From NCBI GenBank assembly GCA_035327585.1, contig DAOLDD010000017.1, forward strand, positions 6,673 through 70,672: 64,000 bases of DNA, given 5' to 3'. Below the pieces are notes generated by a model. It was not told where the DNA came from and did no database searches. It saw only the letters and a list, made by a program, of their open reading frames with translations. This document shows, one piece after another, positions 15,691 to 24,072 of this stretch; positions within the stretch are counted from its first letter, which is position 1, and every line of letters begins with the position of its first letter. The stretch is from JAMLJG01 sp035327585 (GTDB taxonomy: Bacteria > Verrucomicrobiota > Kiritimatiellia > CAIVKH01). The position numbers and the translations under genes are program-made.

Positions 15691-17112
15691 ATGGCCAAGA
15701 CATTGTTTCAAAAAATCTGGGACGCCCATGTCGTCAAAACTCTTCCTGACGGCACGGTGCTGCTGTACATCGACCGCCACCTGGTCCATGAGGTGACGAG
15801 CCCGCAGGCGTTTGAGGGGCTCCGCCTCTCGAAGCGAACGGTTCGTCGTCCGGAACTCACATTCTCCACGTTGGACCACAACGTGCCGACGGATGATCCG
15901 TTCAACATCAAGGATCCGATTTCGAAGGCGCAGGTCGAGGCGCTGATGAACAACTGCCGGGACAACGGCATAAAATTGTTCGACTATTCGACGGGCAACC
16001 AGGGCATCGTGCACACCATCGGCCCCGAAATGGGCATCACATTGCCCGGCCTGACGATCGTGTGCGGCGATTCGCACACCTCGACGCACGGCGCGTTTGG
16101 CACGCTGGCGTTCGGCATCGGCACCTCCGAAGTCGAACACGTGATGGCGACGCAGACGTTGCGGCAGACCCGGCCGAAAACGTTCAAGATTGAATTTACG
16201 GGCCGGCTGCAGCCGGGCTGCACCTCGAAGGACATGGTGCTGAAGCTCATCGGCCTGATCGGCACGGCCGGCGGAACCGGCTACGTGATGGAGTACTGCG
16301 GGGAGGCAGTCCGTGCGCTTTCGATGGAGGCGCGGATGACCATCTGCAACATGAGCATCGAGGGCGGCGCACGCGCCGGCCTGATTGCGCCGGATGAGAC
16401 GACGTTCAAGTATGTGGCCGCGGGCGACCGCCCGTATGCGCCGCGCGGCGAAGCACTCGACAAAGCGATCGCCTACTGGCGCACGCTGCACACCGAGGAG
16501 GGCGCGAACTTTGATCGCACCCTGACGATCAACACTTCGGAGATCGCGCCGCAGGTGACGTGGGGAACGAGTCCAGGCATGGTGACCGACGTGGATGGCG
16601 TGGTGCCGGACCCGGACAAGGTGCCCGGGTACAGCCGCCGCGACGTCGAGCAGTCCCTCGAGTACATGGGATTGAAGCCGGGCATGCGCATGACGGAAAT
16701 TCGGCCCGACACGATTTTCATCGGCAGTTGCACGAATGCGCGAATCGAGGATCTGCGCAAGGTCGCGAAGCTGGTGAAGGGCCGCCGGAAAGCGGACACC
16801 CTGCGCGTGCTGGTGGTGCCGGGCTCCCAGCAGGTGCGGCGTCAGGCCGAGGCGGAAGGCATCGACCAGGTGTTCAAGGACTTCGGCGCCGAGTGGCGGC
16901 ACGCCGGGTGCAGCATGTGCCTGGGCATGAACCCGGACCAGTTGAAGCCGGGCGAGCGCAGCGCTTCGACCTCCAACCGGAATTTTGAAGGCCGCCAGGG
17001 CAAGGGCGGACGCACCCATCTGGTCAGCCCCGAAATGGCCGCCGCCGCCGCGGTGGAAGGCCACTTCGTCGACATCCGCAACTGGGACGGGTTGAAAGCC
17101 CTGTCCGCCTGA
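15691..17112 (+). CDS. leuC: 3-isopropylmalate dehydratase large subunit
   Basis: This 473-residue aconitase-family subunit isomerises 2- and 3-isopropylmalate with LeuD. It starts AKTLFQKIWDAHVV. Motifs are VCGDSHTSTHGAFG, the iron-sulfur ligands in FIGSCTNARIED and AGCSMCLGMNPD, and the C-terminal STSNRNFEGRQGKGGRTHLVSP. Length is normal. The gene is followed after 14 bp by leuD. Confidence 0.96.
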   Translation: MAKTLFQKIWDAHVVKTLPDGTVLLYIDRHLVHEVTSPQAFEGLRLSKRTVRRPELTFSTLDHNVPTDDPFNIKDPISKAQVEALMNNCRDNGIKLFDYSTGNQGIVHTIGPEMGITLPGLTIVCGDSHTSTHGAFGTLAFGIGTSEVEHVMATQTLRQTRPKTFKIEFTGRLQPGCTSKDMVLKLIGLIGTAGGTGYVMEYCGEAVRALSMEARMTICNMSIEGGARAGLIAPDETTFKYVAAGDRPYAPRGEALDKAIAYWRTLHTEEGANFDRTLTINTSEIAPQVTWGTSPGMVTDVDGVVPDPDKVPGYSRRDVEQSLEYMGLKPGMRMTEIRPDTIFIGSCTNARIEDLRKVAKLVKGRRKADTLRVLVVPGSQQVRRQAEAEGIDQVFKDFGAEWRHAGCSMCLGMNPDQLKPGERSASTSNRNFEGRQGKGGRTHLVSPEMAAAAAVEGHFVDIRNWDGLKALSA

Positions 17113-17126
17113 TTAGAGGACGTACC

Positions 17127-17765
17127 ATGGAAGCATTTTCATCGCATCGCGGGTTGGTGGCGCTGTTGGATCGCGCCAATGTGGACACGGACGCCATCAT
17201 TCCCAAGCAGTTCTTGAAGTCGATCAAGCGAACGGGATTTGGCGAGAGCCTGTTTTTCGACTGGCGCTATCTGCCGGACGGCGATCCCGATCCGGATTTC
17301 GTGCTCAACCACCCCCGCTACAAGGGCGCGTCCGTCCTGGTGGTGCGGAATAACTTTGGCTGCGGGTCCAGCCGCGAACATGCCGTCTGGGCCGTGGCGC
17401 AGTATGGCTTCCGCGCCATCATCGCCCCACGCCAGGAAATTGGCGGCGCGCAAATTCCCGGTTTTGCGGACATCTTCCGCAACAATTGTGTGAAGAATGG
17501 CCTGCTGACCATCGAACTGGGCGCGGATGAGGTGCAAAAGATTTTCGAGATGGTTGAACGAAACAAGGGCGTTGAGGCGAGCATCGACCTCGATGAACAG
17601 CGCGTGGTGTTGCACCTGCCGGAGGAAATCGCGTTCCACTTCGACATCGACCCGGTTGTAAAAAAACACCTGCGGCACGGCCTAGACGATATCGCGCTCA
17701 CGCTGGAACACGCGGCGGATATCGCCTCGTTCGAACAGCGGCACAACGTGCAGATGGCGGGCTGA
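17127..17765 (+). CDS. leuD: 3-isopropylmalate dehydratase small subunit
   Basis: This 212-residue protein is the swivel subunit of isopropylmalate isomerase. It begins with SSHRGLVALLDRANVDTDAIIPKQFL and carries the substrate-recognition motif NNFGCGSSREHAVWA at about residues 72-86. AGAGGA before the ATG serves as ribosome-binding site. Partnered with the leuC product in leucine biosynthesis. Confidence 0.96.
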   Translation: MEAFSSHRGLVALLDRANVDTDAIIPKQFLKSIKRTGFGESLFFDWRYLPDGDPDPDFVLNHPRYKGASVLVVRNNFGCGSSREHAVWAVAQYGFRAIIAPRQEIGGAQIPGFADIFRNNCVKNGLLTIELGADEVQKIFEMVERNKGVEASIDLDEQRVVLHLPEEIAFHFDIDPVVKKHLRHGLDDIALTLEHAADIASFEQRHNVQMAG

Positions 17766-17785
17766 CGTGCCGGTCCGGTAGTCCC

Positions 17786-18511
17786 ATGCTACGCCGAACC
17801 TTCCTCCATTTGCCGGGCGTGGGGGAAACCACGGAACGACGCTGGTGGGAGCGCGGCGTGCGGGACTGGGAAACCGCCCTGGCCGCGCCATGCCGTGAAG
17901 ACCAACGCAACGAACTGTTGTCCTCGCTTGCGGCCTTGGAGCGCAAGGACTGGACCTATTTCGAGCGTGCCCTCGCGAACGTGCACAAGTGGCGCGCCTG
18001 GGAGGAACTGGGCGGTCAGGCCCTCTTCGTGGACATCGAAACGAACGGGAGTTATGGACCGCAATCCATCACGGTCATCGGGACCTTCGACGGACGGGAA
18101 GTCCGACATTTCGTCGCGGAGGAAAATCTCCAGGACGCGGCGGACCATCTCGAATCCTTTCCGATGCTGGTGACATTCAACGGCTTGTTCTTTGACATGC
18201 CCCTGATCCGCCAGCGGTTTACCCATCGCTTGAATAATCACCTGCACCTCGATTTGCGTTTCCCCCTGCACCGACTCGGCCTCAAGGGCGGATTAAAACG
18301 AATTGAACAACAACTGGGTCTGGTTCGCGGCGAGGCAACGGACGGACTAGGCGGCTGGGATGCGGTTCGGCTGTGGCGCGAATGGCAATACGGATCGCGG
18401 GAGTCCCGGGAGTTGTTGCTGGAATACAATTCCGAGGATGTACGAAATCTACGCCCACTGGCGGAATACGTGCATGCCCGGATGAGCGCAAACCTCCCGA
18501 GCACCTCATGA
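17786..18511 (+). CDS. YprB-like RNase H-fold exonuclease
   Basis: This 241-residue protein carries an RNase H-like exonuclease domain of the YprB group. ALFVDIETNG (about residues 79-88) supplies the first Asp-Glu pair, LVTFNGLFFDMPLIRQRF the second acidic site, HLDLRFPLHRLGLKGGLKRIEQQLGL the third, and LLEYNSEDVRNL the final Asp. The N-terminal 70 residues contain a helical GVGETTERRWWERGV segment reminiscent of helix-hairpin-helix DNA binding. It probably trims DNA or RNA. The stop overlaps the next gene by 4 nt. Confidence 0.75.
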   Translation: MLRRTFLHLPGVGETTERRWWERGVRDWETALAAPCREDQRNELLSSLAALERKDWTYFERALANVHKWRAWEELGGQALFVDIETNGSYGPQSITVIGTFDGREVRHFVAEENLQDAADHLESFPMLVTFNGLFFDMPLIRQRFTHRLNNHLHLDLRFPLHRLGLKGGLKRIEQQLGLVRGEATDGLGGWDAVRLWREWQYGSRESRELLLEYNSEDVRNLRPLAEYVHARMSANLPSTS

Positions 18512-19440
18512 AAATCGTCGTCCTTGATGCACATCCGATCCTGCAGGGTGGCGTTTCGTGGGAGCCTCTCCGCGCGCTAGGCGAGTTGGTTTTGCACGAA
18601 CGCACGAAGCCGGAGGAGATTGAGACTCGTGCCCAACAGGCCGAGGTCGTGCTGACGATTCGCGTGCCGTTCAATCGGGAGACGATCCGCCATTTGACGG
18701 CGCTGCGTTTCCTTGGCGTGCTGGGTTCCGATCCCGCCTGCGTAAATGCGGATGCGGCTCGCAAACGCGGCATTCTCGTCGCGCACACCCCGGGCGCGGA
18801 TTCGGCTTCGCTTGCCCAGCATGTTTTCGCCCTGCTGCTGGAACTTACGAATGGGGTGGGGCATCACGCCCACGCGGTACGGAACGGGCGCTGGTGCAAG
18901 TCCCCGGATTTCACATTCCAGTTCCATGCGATCCGCGAATTGAACGGACTCACCCTGGGCTTGATCGGTGGCGGGGATACCGCGCAACGGGTCGCCCGGA
19001 TTGCAGCGGGGTTCGGGATGCGCGTGCTGGCACACGACCCGCAGTCGACGGGGATTGAGCCCGTCGATTGTACCCGTGCACCGTTGGATCAGGTGTTGGC
19101 GGAATCGGATGTCCTCAGCCTGCACTGCGCGCACACGCCGCAGACGGAACGGATGATCAACCTCGACGCCCTGTCCCGCATGAAGCCGGAGTCGTTTCTG
19201 ATCAATACGGCCCACGCCGCGCTGGTGGACGAGGATGCGCTGGCGAACGCGTTGCGCGACCGAAAATTGGGCGGCGCGGCGCTTGATGTATTGTCAACGG
19301 AGCCGCCATCGCCCAAGAATCCGCTGTTGCGCGCGCCCCACTGCATCATCACGCCGCATCAGGGCTGGGGCACACGAGAGGCCCGGCAGCGCATCATCAA
19401 CGAAATGGCCCGCCAATTGGCGGAATTCAAGTACACGTAG
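18508..19440 (+). CDS. D-2-hydroxyacid dehydrogenase (glycerate dehydrogenase-like) with altered motifs
   Basis: This 310-residue protein has the D-2-hydroxyacid dehydrogenase fold and the signature of hydroxypyruvate/glycerate reductases (GAALDVLSTEPP, NPLLRAPHCIITPHQGW, with the catalytic His). Two positions are odd. The substrate-binding arginine of NTARG is His here (INTAHAALVDEDAL), and the third glycine of the NAD loop is Ala (GLIGGGDTAQRV). The rest aligns well, so the gene is intact, but activity or substrate may differ. It overlaps the YprB-like gene (ATGA), suggesting coexpression. Confidence 0.75.
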   Translation: MKIVVLDAHPILQGGVSWEPLRALGELVLHERTKPEEIETRAQQAEVVLTIRVPFNRETIRHLTALRFLGVLGSDPACVNADAARKRGILVAHTPGADSASLAQHVFALLLELTNGVGHHAHAVRNGRWCKSPDFTFQFHAIRELNGLTLGLIGGGDTAQRVARIAAGFGMRVLAHDPQSTGIEPVDCTRAPLDQVLAESDVLSLHCAHTPQTERMINLDALSRMKPESFLINTAHAALVDEDALANALRDRKLGGAALDVLSTEPPSPKNPLLRAPHCIITPHQGWGTREARQRIINEMARQLAEFKYT

Positions 19441-19465
19441 CCGGGCGCCGGGCAGCTCGCGTCGT

Positions 19466-20536
19466 TTACGTAGCGGACTCGCGGGCGGGGAGCTGTTGGT
19501 CCGCGAGCGTGTCGCCCGCCATCATCGGCATTGGTGCGTCGGGCAGCGGTTCCACGCGGCGGTTCTTGGGCGGTGGTTCGCCTTCCGCGAACCGGCCCAT
19601 GGCGCGGAATTTGGCGTAGCGCGCCTGGAGTCGTTGCTCGTCGGAGAACATTTTGACTTCCTTGAGATTGCGCAGGATGACCTTCTTCAAGGTATCCGCC
19701 ATGCCCTTCGGGTCGCCATGTGCGCCGCCCAGCGGCTCGGGCACCACTTCGTCCGCGAAGCCCATCGCGATCAGGTGGTTGGAGGTCAACTTGAGCGCGT
19801 CCGCCGCGCGATCCGAATAGGCGCGGTCCTTCCAGAGAATCGCCGCGCAGCCCTCCGGCGAGATCACGGAATAATAGGAATGCTCAAGAATGAGGACGCG
19901 ATCGCCCACGCCGATGCCGAGCGCGCCGCCGCTGCCGCCCTCGCCGATGATGGTGACGATGATCGGCACGGGCATCGTGAACATCTCGCGGAGGTTCACA
20001 GCGATGGCTTCCGCGATGTGGCGCTCCTCGGACTCGATGCCGGGATAGGCGCCGGGCGTGTCAATCAGCACGACGATGGGGAGGCGAAACTTGGAGGCCA
20101 GTTTCATGAGCCTGAGCGCCTTGCGGTAGCCCTCCGGATAGGCGCATCCGAAATTGCACTCAAGGTTGCTCTTCGTGTCGCGTCCCTTCTGGGTGCCGAT
20201 CAGCATCACGCGTTCATCGTCGATGGTCGCGAAACCGCCGATGATGGCGCGGTCATCGCGGTAGTTGCGATCGCCGTGGATCTCCATCCAGTCATGCGTC
20301 ATGTTGGCGATATAATCGTTCGTGTAGGGACGCAGCGGGTGCCGCGCCACCTGCACCTTCTGCCAGGGCGTCAGTTCACTGTAGATCTTGCGGCGCGTCT
20401 CGACGATGCGCTTGCGCATGCGCTCGATCTCGTTTGAGACGTCGATCTGCTGCGATTCACTGAACTGGGAGAGCTCCTTGAGTTTGGTCTCCAGTTCCAG
20501 CACGGGTTTTTCGAAGGGCAGTGTATAAGGGGGCAT
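19466..20536 (-). CDS. accA: Acetyl-CoA carboxylase carboxyltransferase subunit alpha
   Basis: This 356-residue protein is the alpha carboxyltransferase subunit, which with AccD transfers CO2 from biotin to acetyl-CoA. It begins LPFEKPVLELETKLKEL. Motifs are WMEIHGDRNYRDD, FGCAYPEGYRKALRLM, LIDTPGAYPGIESEERHIAEAIA and IGEGGSGGALGIG. The C-terminal extension of about 40 residues (GEPPPKNRRVEPLP onward) is longer than usual and low in complexity. A strong GGAGGAG site precedes the ATG. It is last in the kinase-L,D-transpeptidase-accA operon. Confidence 0.95.
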   Translation of the reverse strand: MPPYTLPFEKPVLELETKLKELSQFSESQQIDVSNEIERMRKRIVETRRKIYSELTPWQKVQVARHPLRPYTNDYIANMTHDWMEIHGDRNYRDDRAIIGGFATIDDERVMLIGTQKGRDTKSNLECNFGCAYPEGYRKALRLMKLASKFRLPIVVLIDTPGAYPGIESEERHIAEAIAVNLREMFTMPVPIIVTIIGEGGSGGALGIGVGDRVLILEHSYYSVISPEGCAAILWKDRAYSDRAADALKLTSNHLIAMGFADEVVPEPLGGAHGDPKGMADTLKKVILRNLKEVKMFSDEQRLQARYAKFRAMGRFAEGEPPPKNRRVEPLPDAPMPMMAGDTLADQQLPARESAT

Positions 20537-20557
20537 GGGTGGTTCTCCTCCGCAAAA

Positions 20558-21553
20558 TTATTCTTCGATGATGACCGGCGTTCCGATGGTCAGGATGGTG
20601 AAGAGTTCCTCAACGTCCTCGTTGACGAGCCGGACGCAGCCCATGCTGGACTGCCGTCCGACGGTTTCGGGCTCCCAGGTGCCGTGCAGGCCATAGCCCT
20701 TCACGTCCAGCGCCAGCCAGTGGGTGCCCAGCAGGTTTTCGGGATCGCCGAACGGGATGGTGCGGCCATCGGGATGCCACCAAGTCGGCTGGGCGATGCG
20801 GTCGACGATTTTAAATTCTCCTACCGGCGTCTTCGCATATTCACCGGTTCCGACGCGGTAGCGTTTAAAGAACTGGTCATTCAGCAGCAGGAGCAGGTCG
20901 TTGCGGGATTTACTGACGCGAACCGACCAGTCGCCCGTAAAGACGCGAAGGCGGTCGCCGGGCCGGATCACGGAGGAGCGCAATTGGTTCGCTTTTTGCA
21001 ACAATTCCACCGTGGTGCCATTGCGGCGCGCGATGCGATCAAGCGAATCGCCCGGCTGAACGGTGTAGTCCTGCTTCTCCGGCATGGGACGCGGGGTCAG
21101 GAGCAGTTCCATGCCCACGGCGCCGGCGAGTGTTTCCGCAGCCGTACGGTTCGCTTCCGAACCCGGGGCGGCCAGCACGGCGAGCGCCTTTTCGCGGGCG
21201 GCTTGCAACCGACCATCTGCGCGCGCGGCCTCCGCTTCGGCCAGTAATGTGGCGGGTGATGGTCCCGTACTTTCAAGTGATACGGTCGCGGTGGGAAGAA
21301 GCGTGGTGTCTGAAACGGCGACGGTTTCAACACGCGCGACCGCAGGGATGGAACGCTGCTCCGGGACCGGCGCTACCTCTGGCGGCGTCGCGGGAATATC
21401 ACTTAAGGTGGGCGCGGGCTGTTGCGGCTCGACCTGCCGGGCACGCCAAGCCCAAAAGCCAGCGGCCCCCAAGGCAAGTACACCCAGCGCCACCGCAATC
21501 AGCGCCCCCCGGCGCGAACGCGCAGGTTGTTCATCCATAACGAGATGCGTCAT
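20558..21553 (-). CDS. LysM-containing L,D-transpeptidase (YkuD family)
   Basis: This 331-residue envelope protein has one N-terminal transmembrane anchor (about residues 16-36), a Pro/Ala-rich linker, and a helical stretch at about 100-145. A LysM domain follows (YTVQPGDSLDRIARRNGTTVELLQKAN), and then a YkuD catalytic domain. The active-site motif is HGTWEPETVGRQSSMGCVRL, with the catalytic His and the nucleophilic Cys in SMGCVR. It should cross-link or anchor peptidoglycan in the periplasm. Its start overlaps the stop of the kinase-like gene by 4 nt, so the two are translationally coupled. Confidence 0.93.
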   Translation of the reverse strand: MTHLVMDEQPARSRRGALIAVALGVLALGAAGFWAWRARQVEPQQPAPTLSDIPATPPEVAPVPEQRSIPAVARVETVAVSDTTLLPTATVSLESTGPSPATLLAEAEAARADGRLQAAREKALAVLAAPGSEANRTAAETLAGAVGMELLLTPRPMPEKQDYTVQPGDSLDRIARRNGTTVELLQKANQLRSSVIRPGDRLRVFTGDWSVRVSKSRNDLLLLLNDQFFKRYRVGTGEYAKTPVGEFKIVDRIAQPTWWHPDGRTIPFGDPENLLGTHWLALDVKGYGLHGTWEPETVGRQSSMGCVRLVNEDVEELFTILTIGTPVIIEE

Positions 21554-22365
21554 ACCATCGTCTCTAAGTCACGCATGACCAAAGACATGGAAGGGTAGCG
21601 GTCGATCTGGCGGTAGGCAAGGCATTTGAGAATGAGGTTTTCCATCGAGGGCGGTATGTTCACGTTATGGAAACGGAACCGGGTGGGGCGTCCGTTCGGA
21701 TCGACCTGGGCCTTTCGGGCGTCCTCCAAGGTCACGCCTTCGAACGGTTTGTGGCCGGTCAGCATTTCGTAGCACGTAACGCCGAACGCATAAATGTCCG
21801 TCTGCTCATCGACGAGATTACGAAGCAGCGTTTCTGGCGGCAAATAGGCGAAGGTTCCGGGCAGGGGCGAAAGTTTGACCGGCTTGGGCTTCCGTTCGAT
21901 CGCGAGGTCGAAATCGATCAGAATGAGCAACCCGTCGTTCCGTACGATAAAATTCTCGGGTTTGATGTCCAGATGCAGGAAGCCGGAGAGGTGCACATAA
22001 CTCATGGCGGCCGCCATCTGCCGCATGATGGTCAGCGTGTTCTGGTAGAGCAGGGGGTCCTTGCGCAGGATGAGTTCCCGCAGGTTGCGCGCCTCGACGA
22101 ATTCCACGACGGTGAACGGTTCGTCCTGGTACAGCCCGGCCTTGATCAGGCGGACGACGTTCGGGTGGTGCAGGTTTCCGAGGAACTGCGCGCCATTCAG
22201 GAAGTTGGCCCTCACCCGGCGGTCGCGCAGATATTCCGCTTTCAATCGCCGGATGACGACGCGGTTCTGCTGGTTGTCGACGCCTACATAGAGGTAGGTC
22301 ATCCCGCCGCTGGCTAGGCGGCGGGTGATGGCATAACCAGCGAATTCCTGTCCCATTCCAATCAT
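21550..22365 (-). CDS. Hanks-type protein kinase fold lacking the ATP-anchoring Lys-Glu pair
   Basis: This 271-residue protein is a kinase domain alone, with no transmembrane or sensor part. The glycine-rich loop is degenerate (LASGGMTYLY, residues 17-26). The beta-3 VAIK lysine is Arg39 (VVIRRL), and the helix-C glutamate position is Gly58 (FLNGAQFL). The catalytic loop HLDIKPENF (Asp133, Lys135, Asn138) and the metal-binding Asp151 are kept, though DFG reads DFD. GTFAYLPPE closes the activation segment. It may be a pseudokinase or use Lys42 instead. Translational coupling to the L,D-transpeptidase suggests a link to cell-wall cross-linking. ATGs at 22365 and 22356 are both possible. Confidence 0.85.
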   Translation of the reverse strand: MIGMGQEFAGYAITRRLASGGMTYLYVGVDNQQNRVVIRRLKAEYLRDRRVRANFLNGAQFLGNLHHPNVVRLIKAGLYQDEPFTVVEFVEARNLRELILRKDPLLYQNTLTIMRQMAAAMSYVHLSGFLHLDIKPENFIVRNDGLLILIDFDLAIERKPKPVKLSPLPGTFAYLPPETLLRNLVDEQTDIYAFGVTCYEMLTGHKPFEGVTLEDARKAQVDPNGRPTRFRFHNVNIPPSMENLILKCLAYRQIDRYPSMSLVMRDLETMV

Positions 22366-22393
22366 CGTTATCCCACGCGAAAGTGGTGCGTCA

Positions 22394-22423
22394 AGAGTAG
22401 GGCGCGAACTGGCCCGTTGTCAA
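22394..22423 (-). promoter_or_regulatory. Promoter of the kinase-L,D-transpeptidase-accA operon
   Basis: On the minus strand TTGACA (22418-22423) is followed after 18 bp by TACTCT (22394-22399). It lies in the 62-bp divergent region before comF. Confidence 0.5.
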
Positions 22424-22427
22424 CGAA

Positions 22428-23165
22428 ATGGCCTTCAGGCAGAATATCGCCGTGCGACTGAGCGAATCACTTCTGGATCTGCTCTATCCCCGCCAATGCG
22501 GAGGCTGCGGGACGGGCATGGACGACAGCCCGGGTATGCTGTGTTGGAACTGTCGCGCCGCCTTGCGCACCATCGGCGACCCGTGCTGCGCGTGGTGCGG
22601 AAATCCCTTGGAAGGCCGCACGGACCACGCCTACACCTGTTTCCACTGCACGGATATGCAGCCGGCGTTCGATCTGGCGCGCTCAGCCATGCGATTCGAG
22701 GGGGTCGCCAGCCAGTTGGTCCACCAGTTTAAATACCACGCGGCGCTCTGGCTGCGCGCGGAATTCATCGACTGGCTGCAGGCCTGCCACCAGGTGCACT
22801 ACTCCGATATCGACGTGGACGCCATCTGTCCGGTGCCCCTGCACGCGGCGCGCCTGCGAGAGCGGGGCTATAACCAGTCCGCCGTGCTCGCCGCGGGGCT
22901 GGCCCGCCGCTTGCGCCGTCCCTTCTGGTCCAACGTGTTGCGCCGTTCGCGCCCAACCGAGACGCAAACGCATTTGACAGCCCGCCAACGCCTCTCTAAC
23001 GTTGCCGACGCGTTTGAGGTCCGCACGGCACGCATCGCGGGGAAGGCGATCCTGCTGGTGGACGATGTGATGACGACGGGCGCGACGACCAGTTCGTGCG
23101 CCCGAGCGTTGAAGAAAGCCGGTTGCAGGTCGGTTCATGTCCTGACGCTGGCCCGGGGTCAATAG
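22428..23165 (+). CDS. ComF family phosphoribosyltransferase-like protein
   Basis: This 245-residue protein has the ComF layout. An N-terminal zinc finger with paired CxxC motifs (YPRQCGGCG, LCWNCRAAL, CCAWCG, CFHC) is followed by a PRTase-fold domain ending in ILLVDDVMTTGATTSSCARAL, the PRPP-binding loop. ComF helps natural transformation, while GntX relatives act in other uptake systems; which applies here is unknown. The ATG at 22428 is taken, with a GTG at 22452 as alternative. It lies 18 bp before accD. Confidence 0.88.
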   Translation: MAFRQNIAVRLSESLLDLLYPRQCGGCGTGMDDSPGMLCWNCRAALRTIGDPCCAWCGNPLEGRTDHAYTCFHCTDMQPAFDLARSAMRFEGVASQLVHQFKYHAALWLRAEFIDWLQACHQVHYSDIDVDAICPVPLHAARLRERGYNQSAVLAAGLARRLRRPFWSNVLRRSRPTETQTHLTARQRLSNVADAFEVRTARIAGKAILLVDDVMTTGATTSSCARALKKAGCRSVHVLTLARGQ

Positions 23166-23183
23166 AGCAGGCGAAACCAAATT

Positions 23184-24047
23184 ATGCCGCTGTTCAGCAA
23201 GAAAAACTATTCCACCGTCAAGGTCCGGAAACGGGACATTCCGGACGGGCTCTGGCTCAAATGCCCGGGCTGCCAGGAAATCATTTTCAAGCAGGAGCTG
23301 GAGGAGAACGCCTCCGTCTGCCCGAAATGCGGCTACCACTTCCAGATGAGCCGGGCGGACCGGATCAAGCTGCTGATTGAGGAAGGCACGTTTGAGGAAT
23401 GGGATGGAGACCTCTTCAGTGTGGACACCCTCGGCTTCACAGGAACCGCCTCCTACACCAGCAAGCTGGAGGAGAACCGCCGAAAAACGGGCTACCACGA
23501 TGCCATCAGCATCGGCCGCGGCCGCATGTCGCACCACGACATCGGCTTCGGCGTCATGGACTTCACCTTTCTCGGCGCGAGCATGGGCTCGGTGGTCGGG
23601 GAGAAGGTCACCCGCCTCATTGAGAAATCCACTGCTCTCCGGCTGCCGGTCGTCCTCATCTGTGCATCGGGCGGCGCGCGCATGTACGAGGGGATGTTCA
23701 GCCTCATGCAGATGGCAAAAACCAGCGGCGCCCTCGCGCGCCATGCCGCGGCGGGGTTACCCTATATTCCCGTGCTCACGCATCCCACCACCGCCGGTGT
23801 GATGGCGAGTTTCGCGACGCTCGGGGACATGATCATCGCCGAGCCGTCCGCACTGATCGGATTCGCGGGTCCGCGCGTGATCAAGGAAACGACCCAGCAG
23901 GACCTGCCCGAGGGCTTCCAGCGCTCCGAGTTTCTTCTCAAGAAGGGATTGCTGGACAAGGTCGTGAACCGGAAACTGCTCAAGCAAACCCTCGTTACGG
24001 CGCTGGACTACCTGCAGGGCAAACCCGCCGTCGCGCAGGCGGGCTGA
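23184..24047 (+). CDS. accD: Acetyl-CoA carboxylase carboxyltransferase subunit beta
   Basis: This 287-residue protein has the N-terminal zinc ribbon (LKCPGCQEII and CPKCGYHFQMS), followed by the carboxyltransferase domain with FTFLGASMGSVVGEK, LICASGGARMYEG and the oxyanion region LIGFAGPRVIKET. It pairs with AccA. Next to folC, as in many bacteria. Confidence 0.96.
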   Translation: MPLFSKKNYSTVKVRKRDIPDGLWLKCPGCQEIIFKQELEENASVCPKCGYHFQMSRADRIKLLIEEGTFEEWDGDLFSVDTLGFTGTASYTSKLEENRRKTGYHDAISIGRGRMSHHDIGFGVMDFTFLGASMGSVVGEKVTRLIEKSTALRLPVVLICASGGARMYEGMFSLMQMAKTSGALARHAAAGLPYIPVLTHPTTAGVMASFATLGDMIIAEPSALIGFAGPRVIKETTQQDLPEGFQRSEFLLKKGLLDKVVNRKLLKQTLVTALDYLQGKPAVAQAG

Positions 24048-24072
24048 GCGGCCCGCACACTCCCGGCGTCGC

